Source: Pseudocercospora fijiensis CIRAD86
Taxonomy: Eukaryota; Ascomycota; Dothideomycetes; Mycosphaerellales; Mycosphaerellaceae
Direction: 5' to 3'
Assembly: GCF_000340215.1 (NCBI RefSeq)
Contig: NW_006921561.1
Coordinates: forward strand, 4,314 to 21,959
Length of the DNA stretch: 17,646 nt
The translations under genes were made by a program, and so were the position numbers. Below, piece after piece: positions 1 through 8,229 of this stretch (its first letter is position 1; each line of letters begins with the position of its first letter). Below the pieces are notes generated by a model. That model did not search any database and had not been told where the DNA came from. It worked only from the letters and a program-made list of their open reading frames with translations.

Positions 1-113
1 TCTTATCGGAGCTTAGAGGGACTACTATACCCTCCTTCTCTATACGTAGGCGAGGCTATTAATAATATAGTCGGATAGCGAGTCGACCTAGTTATAGAAC
101 TAGGATACGATAT

Positions 114-222
114 CTATAATCGTTATTAGTATTAACTTAGAAATATTTAGAAGAAACTTTAGGTATATACCTAAAGTATATAATAATAGATATATACCTA
201 AAGTTTAAATAGGAGAATATAC
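114..222 (-). other. Intron 4 of the SNF2 relic (109 bp) carrying a palindrome
   Basis: The minus-strand donor is GTATAT (G at 222), and the acceptor GATTATAG ends at 114, preceded by a branch-like TACTAATAAC. Phase 1 joining links the exon 4 frame to a final open frame of 37 codons at the window edge. Confidence 0.75.
154..206. repeat. Palindromic element copy 1 (in SNF2 intron 4)
   Basis: Left arm AAACTTTAGGTATATACCTA and right arm ATATATACCTAAAGTTT flank a short A/T spacer. Each arm is itself a near-palindrome around TATA. Confidence 0.85.
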
Positions 223-1331
223 CGGTTCTACTTAAGTGCGCTAGCCTTGCGGTATCTCTATATATAAGCTAGTCGGCGCAATACTATACGATATTATTAA
301 CCTTATCTTATTAGATAGTTAATAGCCTAGTCTTACGCTAGAGGTACTAGCGGTCCTTAACGTACTTAGCGACTAGCTTAACCTCGAGCTTATCTACTTA
401 ATCGGGAGGTAGGTCCTCGTTAACGAGCTAGTCGTCGCCTTCTCTCTTCCTATCCTAGATCTGTCCGATAACCTTACGAGCAACCGTACCGCTATATACT
501 AAACGGAATAGCGTCTCGTTCGGCAACGTATTCTTTCTAGTAGGATCTATAATATTAGCCTATACAGGGTTAGTATAAGGGGAGCGTACGCTATATATAG
601 TACGTAGTAGGGCGTCGGCTATAACTGTATAGATACGCGTCTCGATAGACTCTCGAACGAGGCCGGTCGGCTCCTCCGCGGCGTCGTTTTCGCGTTGTTT
701 AGTATAGTTGTTTTAGAATAGGTAGTCTCGTATAATAACCTCTATATCTTCCGGGCTAAGGGTATAGGTAGAGCGAATCTACTTAAGGAACCGCACTTCG
801 TACTTATACTATAAGGCCTAATCGATAGTTTCGTCGACATTTAAGGTATAGACCGTTATATCGTATTCTTAGCCTATACGGTAAAGTCGACCGCTAGCTT
901 AGCACTTAATACGGAACGAAACGGCGTCGAGTATAACTATAAAGAAAGCTACCTTCTAGTAGTTAGCGGACTCGGCTCCTATATACGAAGAGATAATTAT
1001 AATACGAACGCTAGGGTCGTTTAGGAAGGCGCGCTCGGCTAGGACGCGGCTACGATTACTAATACTAGCGCGGATTATAATATATAGGATCTAGAGTAGG
1101 CCGCAAATAGCCTCGACAATTAGGAGCGAGATAGGTTCGTAGGCCTAGACTACGAGCTTTAGTAACTCGATAAGTACGATATTTCGGACGATCTCTAGGA
1201 AAGTATAATGCTTCGGGGATACGCGGTAGAGGAAGTTAAGGCAGCTAAATCGATCCGAGGGCGGTAGTATCTAGAGGTCGCCCTTAAGGGATATATAAAG
1301 GTACGTAAAAGGGTCGATAGACCTATTAGTC

Positions 1332-1431
1332 CTATAATAAAAGGTTAGCAATATCTAAAATATAGAAACTTTAGATATATACCTAAATCGTAGCTAAAAA
1401 AGGTATATACCTAAAGTTTTAGAAAACTTAT
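1332..1431 (-). other. Intron 3 of the SNF2 relic (100 bp), donor apparently mutated by RIP
   Basis: The minus-strand acceptor is GCTAACCTTTTATTATAG (ending at 1332), with a perfect CTAAC branch motif. The phase-2 frame needs a donor at 1431, where the sequence reads ATAAGT. A TG-to-TA change of an original TT|GTAAGT explains this exactly. The palindrome occupies 1366-1420, most of the intron. Confidence 0.75.
1366..1420. repeat. Palindromic element copy 2 (in SNF2 intron 3)
   Basis: Left arm AAACTTTAGATATATACCTA, right arm AGGTATATACCTAAAGTTTT, separated by about 15 bp. Same architecture as the other copies. Confidence 0.85.
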
Positions 1432-2851
1432 AATAAGTTAATAAGCTTAGCACTCGTATCTAAGCGGCGCCTTAGTATAACCGAGCTAATAGGGTTATTA
1501 GAGGTTAGTATAAGCTAACAGCGTAGGCTAGTACTATAACCGGTCTTATCGTCTTTGTCTATAGTATATAGACGCTTACTATCTGCCGTATTAGTAAACT
1601 ACCTATAGGCTCTATTATAGATCGTATAGCTAGTATCGTCTATACGAATCTCGATATTATAGAAGTATATAGGTAGGATATCGGTGCCGATACGATAGTC
1701 GACGCTATTCGCGACGATCGTTTAGCCCTTAATATAGCGGATTTAGACTAGACTTAGAAGCAGTAGCATTACGAAGCCGATATTTGTCGTACTACCTATC
1801 GCCTTATAGATCGCTTTAGGATAGAGCGCGGCTAGATAGTACTAGTTAAGTAGGAGATCTAGGCAGCCCGTAAGCCTATACGGGGTATCTAGAATCTTAC
1901 TCTAGTTACGGTCGTAGAGTGTCTCGAACTTATAAGATAGACGTCTATATTTATCGACGTTTATACCGTTCTTCTTAAGATTAGAACCTAAATCTAGGAG
2001 GTTCTTAACTTAGCGCTAACTAAAGCGGACAATCGACGCTATATTATATACGTAGTTGCGAATAACTATAGTAGTAATAATAGCTATACTATTCTACGGT
2101 CGTAACTTATATAATACGTCGGTCTAATTAGCCTTAGGGTTGCCTACTATATAACCCTCGTCGGCCGCGATAAGAGAGAAGGAGTCCTCGGGGATAAGTA
2201 GAACGTTTAATATTATAAGGTCCGCCTACTAGAGGTCGGCAAGCGTAGTGCCTCTATCCTCGTCGTTTAAGACATTGCCCGCGAGGCCGTCGACGTCCTC
2301 GTTATCTTCGCTAATAGCTGTAGTTCGTTTCTTAGAGACCCTAACGGTCGATCCGACCTCGAGGATCTATCTAGGTAGTACTTAGTAGGTAGTAAGTACT
2401 AGATTGCGCGATGTCTATTCGTTATCGCCGTTCTAGGTAGCTAACTAACTCTTTAGAGCCTCGAGGTTCGTAGGGATAGGCGTAGACTTAGCAAACTAAT
2501 TATCTCGCTAATTCTTCTTAATACCGAGTAAATAGAACGTATATATATAGATATACTTAGAACGGTTACCCTCTAGATCGTAGAAGCATATACCGGTATT
2601 AGTAAGCCAAGCCGTAAGACTATTCGGTAGGTAGACGATAATCGGTAGGCGGTATTTAGGGCGTAGACTAAGCTCCGCTCTAGCCTTATTTATAGAGGTA
2701 TTACGATTAAATACCTCGTCGCTAGCTTGTATCTTCTCGATAATATTACGCTTCTTAGGCGTTTAGTCGAAAGGGAACTAGTCGGGATAGTCTACTAGGT
2801 ACTTCGTAGTAGCATTAGTTATTACGACGCTTACGCGGGAACGGACTTTGT

Positions 2852-3015
2852 CTAGATAAGAAAAGTTAGTAAAGGTTTCGTTAGTAGGAAGGAACTTTAG
2901 GCATATACCTAAAAATTATAACGATCGGAAATAATAAAACTTTAGGCGCGTACCTAAATCTCGTAAGAATAGGTACGTACCTAAAGTTTTATAATAAATC
3001 GCAAAGAAAGCTTAC
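2852..3015 (-). other. Intron 2 of the SNF2 relic (164 bp) carrying palindromes
   Basis: Minus-strand donor GTAAGC (G at 3015). A branch-like TTTACTAAC is followed by the pyrimidine-rich acceptor TTTTCTTATCTAG ending at 2852. The split codon is phase 1 and restores the frame between motif I and the IIVYLPNS block. The palindromic element fills the middle of the intron. Confidence 0.85.
2893..2990. repeat. Palindromic element copies 3 and 4 (in SNF2 intron 2)
   Basis: A single arm (AACTTTAGGCATATACCTAA, 2893-2912) is followed by a full element at 2937-2990. The full element has arms AAACTTTAGGCGCGTACCTA and AATAGGTACGTACCTAAAGT. Confidence 0.85.
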
Positions 3016-4537
3016 TATCGTAGACCTTAATCTAGCGGGTAGTCTCTTTCGCTATCTCGTAGATCGTAACGAGGACCTAAATAGTCTTACCGAGGCTAAC
3101 GTCGTCGCCTATAATAGCGAACCGAGTAGGAGAGAGCATTATACGCTTAAGGTACGCTACACTAGTTACCTACTAAGGCTGCAAGCTTAGCCCGTAGTAT
3201 ATAGCCTTAAACCCTAACTTAGTAAAGCCGTCTAGTACGCTTAATATTTCGGGTATAATATCGAGCGAAGTATAGGCGTCCTCGAACGTAGGTACCTTAG
3301 CGCTCTTCTAGTTTATAGCGGAGTTAATAAGCGTAAATATCTTACTATCGATAACTAGGGTACTATCGGTATTATAGGCGCTAGTACGCTTATTATTAGT
3401 GTCTTCGGCGTAACGCTATTAGAAGGCTTATACTTCGCCTATATTAACCTTAGGTATTATAGTATCGAACCCTAGGCGCTCGATCTTAGTAGAATCGCTA
3501 AAAAGCTATAGATATAGACGCGCGCTACCGGTAGTAAGGATAATATTATTAATATAGGCGATGCGCGCCTTATTATTAGCAAAGTTGTCTAGGTATAGGC
3601 TAGTCCCTAGATTTATATTACCGCGCTTAGACAAAATGTCGAACGTCTTAAGTATAGTATCCGGATCGGTATTGCCTTATATACGCTATATCTCCGTAGT
3701 AGTAGATCTATCGTATAGACCCTTCTTAACGAGGTTTAGCAATGTCTCTATAATATTGCCTATACGCTCTTCCTACTCTTTAGTATTTACTCGGCTAGCC
3801 TTCGGGTCGATATAGACTAGGGCAGTAGTAGTAGCGACGCGGGAGATCCTTATCGGCTCGAGTAATAGGTTAACCGAGGCGTTAATATTCTTGTTCTTTA
3901 TCTTGTTATATAGGTATAAGAGTAGCAGTCCTCGATAGAGGTCTTCTCTATATATATCTAGGTCTAGGACTAGGTAGACTAGCTAGAGAGTAGGTCTATA
4001 AAGCGTAGTAGAAGTGCCTACGAAGAACGTAGGAATATACGCTAGATCTAGCCGATCGATTATAGGATCGAGGGAGTCTAGAATAACCTTTATCTTCTAT
4101 ACGGCGCGAATATAGATAAAGGCTATATACTTTAGGTTGCCCTTAACGGTATCGGGATAGCGCGGGCCTATAAGAGCGCGATCTGCCTCGTCGTCGTCCT
4201 CCGCTATTATACTCTTAACCTTAATCTAGCCTTTAGTAAAGCTAGAGATAGTCTTAAGGATCTTATTCGGCGTAAGCTAGAGTCGGTAGCTCTACTAGTT
4301 ACCGCTATCTTTCTCGTTAATATCTATCTTATCGACGTCGTTATTAGGGTCTTGCTCTACTATATCGTCTAAACCTTAGGCGTCTTCGCTATCGCTAACG
4401 TATTCTAATAAAACGGGCTGTTTGCCCTTACGCTTAGTCGGTCTAGCTTTACGGCGAGTGCCCGCTAGGGGTCTAGCGTACTTAGCCGACGCGCTCTTAT
4501 ATTTACTAAATGTTTGCTATAATAACTTAGCACTGTT

Positions 4538-4839
4538 CTAGAGAAGAGAATTGAGAATGTAGAAACTTTAGGCGTATACCTAAATTATAAACCTTCGAAG
4601 AAACTTTAGGTACGTACCTATTTAATACGCGGAATAGATACATACCTAAAGTTTTATCTTTAGAGTTAACTTAAGGCGTATACCTAAATCGTAGTGTTTT
4701 AAGGAAACTTTAGGTGCGTACCTATTTAACGCGTAGAATAGGTGCATACCTAAAGTTTTATCTTTTAAGTAGAATCGATGTAACGGTAAAGGAAAAAAAG
4801 AATAAAAAAAGGGGGTATACTTAGGCCTATTATACTTAC
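4538..4839 (-). other. Intron 1 of the SNF2 relic (302 bp) carrying tandem palindromes
   Basis: On the minus strand the donor is GTAAGT after codon GTC (donor G at 4839). The acceptor is TTCTCTAG, ending at 4538. Joining is phase 0, and the downstream frame runs without shift into the Lys/Arg-rich segment and the helicase domain. No perfect CTAAC branch site is visible, so this intron is less certain than the next one. The alternative is that exon 1 is a separate small gene. Confidence 0.6.
4563..4759. repeat. Palindromic elements duplicated in tandem (in SNF2 intron 1), about 104-bp unit x2
   Basis: Each unit has a single arm (TTTAGGCGTATACCTAAAT, or TTAAGGCGTATACCTAAAT in the second) followed by a full element of about 55 bp. 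The full elements lie at 4601-4655 and 4705-4759, with arms AAACTTTAGGTRCGTACCTA and AATAGRTRCATACCTAAAGT. The units differ mainly by RIP-type transitions, so the duplication probably preceded mutation. Confidence 0.85.
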
Positions 4840-5393
4840 GACGCGATATAAGTAGAAATACTTAAACGCTAGCTCGAGCTTCGTTATTATACGTACGAAC
4901 TAGTCGCCGACTAGGATCTCTGTAGCTCCTGCGGTAGTCTCGTTCTTAGTGGATCTAGCGGAGTAGGCGGCTATATAGACACCTTAACTATAGGATAGGG
5001 CCGTTGCTACGCCGCGGGTCTTATCTGTAATGTCCTTAAAGCTATTAACGCGACCTTCCTTAAACCTCTGCTCGGCTAAGTTAAGCTTATCTTAGTCTAT
5101 CTCTATACCGATAGTCTTATCCTACTTAGCTTTAGTTAACTTCTTAGGCGTATTAGCGGTCTTAGCCTTCTTTACTAGCGACTCTTTCGGGGAAGGATCG
5201 CCGAGGCTAAGTAGTATAGTATACTGCTTCTTAGTAGTAGACGTCGGGGTTTGCGGTAGGTCGCTTAGCGGACTAGTACCTAATTTGCGCTTACGCGCGC
5301 TAGGGATAAGTAGGGAACTTATAGCTATAGTTTTTTCTCGATTATAGTAATGTGTTTCTTTCGAAAATAGTTTAACTATTAGTGTTTTTAAAG

Positions 5394-5415
5394 AAACTTT
5401 AGATATATACCTATT
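5394..5415. repeat. Palindrome, single arm (upstream of the SNF2 relic)
   Basis: AAACTTTAGATATATACCTA matches one arm of the element family. No partner arm lies within 100 bp on the right. Confidence 0.7.
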
Positions 5416-5608
5416 CTAGTTCTAGTAATAGTAAGTACTACGGAAGGTTAATATTAATATTTAAGTTAAGAAGAGGGAGCAGGTTTGTAAAAGAAGAAAA
5501 GTTGCGTTGCGTACGGACTACGTGTTCCCCGCTAGCGGCATTCGCCGCGTCTAATAGCGATATTTGCTTTAAACCCTAAGCCGCACTAGTATTAGGTAAT
5601 AGCCTATA

Positions 5609-5634
5609 AGGTTATATAAGGTTATATAAGGTAT
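5609..5634. repeat. Short tandem repeat, about 11 bp x2-3
   Basis: Units of TATAAGGTTA type repeat two to three times just before the palindrome at 5644. It may be promoter-associated or simple slippage. Confidence 0.6.
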
Positions 5635-5643
5635 AACGTAAGG

Positions 5644-5668
5644 AAATTTTAGGTGCGCACCTAAAGTT
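5644..5668. repeat. Palindrome, single arm of minimal form
   Basis: TTTTAGGTGCGCACCTAAAG is close to a perfect inverted repeat centred on GCGC. It keeps GC-rich CG/GCA dinucleotides, so it may be near the unmutated form of the arm. Confidence 0.75.
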
Positions 5669-5700
5669 CTATTAAACGCTTATAATTGCTGCTTACTATA

Positions 5701-7317
5701 ACAACCTTATACTACTATCTAACTAAGGCGAGGATATCGTTCTCTAAACTATCGATCGAGCTAGAGGATTAAATCCTACGCTACCTAGTAAACGTTAGGT
5801 ATAGAGACTATAAAGTCTAGGTTGCTTATAACTATAGTATAGATAGGGAGCAGTAGATACAATATAAGCGCTAGCCGGCGGGGTTCGGTATCGATAGTTA
5901 GACTCGAACTATTATATAGGATTAGATATATATAGCGGTCCTAGTCGCTCTCTATATTAACGGTAGTCCCGAATTGCGACCCTTATTATATATGCCTATA
6001 CTTACTAACTACGGCGACGAAGCGGTTCGAATAGCAATAGCGAGTATGCGGCCTAGTCTCTGGTTTAGCGAGGTCGTAATTAAAACGAAGTCGGATCCTC
6101 CTTTGCCTATTAAGAAGCGCAAACGCTACTTCTCGTTATTGCCGGTACGGAGTTTAACGATATATATCCGTATACTCTCGATTATATAGGGTAGTTACTT
6201 GCTACCTTATTATCCTTAGCGGCTAGCGCCGACGCCTAAGAATATACTATAGGAGACGTCTTATAAGGTATTAATTAATGCGAGTAGCTATAATAATAGT
6301 AGGCCTAGTACGATAGCACAATTGTTAGCCGCATTTAGACCGCTATATAGTCTCGGGAATAACCTTTACCTATGCGATAGAGAACGTAGTTAAAGGAGGC
6401 TCGACGAATATATTAACTTAAGCTCGGAGAGTATACTAAGGTAGTAGTCGCGGTCTATATACGACTAATTGCTGTTCGTTAAGCACCTCGTAGACAACCT
6501 CTACTTGAGTTATTATAATGCATTCTTCGGGTATCGTAGCTCGGCGTTAGTACCTCTACGACTCTACGACGTCGCCCTCGTATATTTCCGGTTTATATAG
6601 ACCTTACGTTCTAGACTCTAGGATATATAAGATAAGGATCGGCGGTAGTTAAAAGACGTATAGCAAAGTGCGGATAGATTAGCGGTATATACTAGATTTT
6701 GCTTAATATCGGTCGCACTCGTATGCGGCGGTTTTATATATAATGTTCTAGTTTCTCGCGCGGCGTAGCTACGGTCGCCGGATTGTAGGAAGCATTAGTG
6801 TTTGTATTAGATTGTTACCGATCTAGGTAATAAGACTAAAGGTGTATTTAGCCTTAAGCGTTATACTCGGTATAGACTCGATAAGAAAACTTGGCTGTTA
6901 ATGCAGTATCGCTTCTTAGTTTATTACTATCTACCGGACTTTAACGTTACGATAGCGGATATTAAGGCGCTTCGCTATAACCTTAAACTACTATATAGCG
7001 AGATAGAGTACGAGATCGGAATCGGGGCATTTAACCTCGAAGGTAACGTTAAAGTCTTAGGAACGATTATATATTAGTAGCGCTATAGTATCGCCTACCT
7101 AGCGAACGGCATAGCAGACATAACTCTAATCGAACTTCTAGAGGGGGAGGAGGCGTATAACAACGATATTACGCTCGTCGTACTATAGCGACTAAGTATA
7201 GCGAAGGAACGCGAGCTACTAGTAATAGAAGAGGGTACGGCTACTCTACGCAAAGTATCGATAGAGGAAGAGAACCCTACGCTACTTAAAGGTAATGTTC
7301 TTAGATTAGGTATATAA
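5701..7317 (+). pseudogene. Unrecognised fungal gene, about 540 codons, RIP-inactivated
   Basis: One frame (codons beginning at 5701, 5974, 6961 and 7261) stays in register throughout with no indel. It is interrupted only by TAG/TAA of RIP type. A piece at 5974-6189 survives as an ORF with segments such as YMPILTNYGDEAVRIAIASM. The 3' third (6820-7314) is almost free of stops and rich in Glu, Leu and Ile (LYSEIEYEIGIGAFNLEG, ITLIELLEGEEAYNN). I recognise no family motif. One hydrophobic stretch (FCLISVALVCGGFIYNVLV, about 6699-6755) could be a membrane segment or a buried core. The start is unresolved. The end is the in-frame TAA at 7315-7317, or the next one at 7363-7365 if the first was CAA. 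It is transcribed away from the SNF2 relic. Confidence 0.65.
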
Positions 7318-7365
7318 TACTACGATTATAGAAACAGTCTCTGTAATATTAAATTACATAAATAA

Positions 7366-8030
7366 TTATATAAGCATATAAATAAGTAACAACGTCTTGA
7401 TTCAATTAATTATAGTCCTTCTAGCTTATATAACCACGTAATAATTTCGTTCCTCAAGTAGTTAACTATATAAAGAATTTAGGGCCTATTAAGTGAAGTT
7501 AGTCTACCTCGTTATCGTCCTCGATAACCCTATAGTATATATAAGGGTTAAGAGCTACAGTAATCTATATATTAAGTAGACAGTATAATAGAATATCTAG
7601 CGGTATTCTACAGCTCCGAGTGAATGCGGATCGCTATATACAGTAGTAGAGAACGCCTCTTCCGAGATGCTAATTTCCGACTTTACAGGTCGAGATTTCT
7701 ACCTATACTACGAGGCTCTATCTCTAATAGCATAGTACAGCTTCCGGATAAAGAGAGGTTAGTACCACATAGCAATTTTGTTATTCTGAGCATATGAAAC
7801 AATAATAGTGTAATAGAATCCTATTATTCTCGACGCTAGTCTAGCAAAGTCGATAAAGCAATAAACCTAGATTATACGCTATTATATATAACAGGCTATC
7901 TGTTTATTTAGTAGTGCGCTAGTCGCTCGCTATTTAATCTTATTTAAGCGCTATCTACTTAGTTAACCGGCCTATATCTACTTCTTTAACTATACGATTG
8001 AATATTATAGAGACTATACGCAAATAAAGG
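7366..8030. other. Intergenic stretch, apparently less RIP-mutated
   Basis: No convincing gene is seen. CA and TG occur more often than on either side (ACAGTCTCTG, GATTCAATT, TACCACATAG, TTCTGAGCATATG). A 58-codon ATG-to-TGA frame at 7624-7797 has no further support. Between 7900 and 8030 a plus-strand stretch reads protein-like (LVARYLILFKRYLL), and it could be a 5' exon of the next gene split by the palindromes at 8031-8140. That is only a suggestion. Confidence 0.5.
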
Positions 8031-8083
8031 AACTTTAGGTATACACCTATTCTGCGTATTAAATAGGTACGTACCTAAAGTTT
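8031..8083. repeat. Palindromic element, full copy (5' of the large plus-strand gene)
   Basis: Arms AACTTTAGGTATACACCTAT and AATAGGTACGTACCTAAAGT flank a 10-bp centre. Structure and length match the SNF2 intron copies. Confidence 0.85.
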
Positions 8084-8116
8084 CTTTATTAGTATATACT
8101 TATTATATAACTACGG

Positions 8117-8140
8117 TTTTAGGCGTACGCCCGAAGTTTT
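8117..8140. repeat. Decayed single palindrome arm
   Basis: TTTTAGGCGTACGCCCGAAG resembles one arm centred on CGTACG, with several mismatches to the family. Confidence 0.5.
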
Positions 8141-8229
8141 TGCTATTGTCGGCGCTGTCTAGTAGCCGTATTAAGCGGCAGCTATACCTAGTGTTCGGCT
8201 AGCCTTACCTTACTATTTCGCGACGGAAT

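Larger units (their letters stand above)
1..5328 (-). pseudogene. SNF2-family (Rad5/Rad16-like) helicase/ATPase, five exons, RIP-inactivated, 3' end at window edge
   Basis: Inferred exons: 5328-4840, 4537-3016, 2851-1432, 1331-223 and 113-1, about 1,551 codons. Exon lengths (489, 1522, 1420, 1109, 113) match phases 0, 1, 2 and 1 exactly, with no indel. Recognisable parts: Lys/Arg-rich nuclear-type patches near residues 9-14 and about 180-195; motif I DDVSLGKT (3084-3107, about residue 640; GLGKT before RIP); motif Ia-like IIVYLPNSLTAWL; motif II DEGY (2151-2162, about residue 900; DEGH before RIP); and motif VI QASGRLYRIGQ (903-871, about residue 1287), where the first Q is now TAG. The family consists of DNA-translocating ATPases that remodel chromatin or act in repair. 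The start is inferred as ATA at 5326-5328, from an ATG hit by RIP. Dozens of TAG/TAA codons make it non-functional. The real C-terminus may lie outside the window. Superfamily assignment is firm; the subfamily is a guess. Confidence 0.85.
5329..5700. promoter_or_regulatory. Divergent intergenic region between the SNF2 relic and the plus-strand gene
   Basis: No ORF is supported here. Because the two flanking genes diverge, this stretch probably held both promoters and 5' leaders. It contains two single-arm palindromes (5394-5415 and 5644-5668), one toward each gene, and a short tandem repeat of a GGTTATATAA-like unit at about 5609-5634. No TATA or CAAT box can be assigned with confidence after RIP. 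Confidence 0.5.

Noticed and set aside
3561..3815. Plus-strand ORF of 84 codons
   Set aside because: Antisense to exon 2 of the SNF2 relic, whose minus frame is in register across 1.5 kb. The plus ORF has no independent support.
7624..7797. 58-codon ATG-to-TGA frame in the less mutated island
   Set aside because: Length is within chance expectation. No recognisable motif and no flanking exon.
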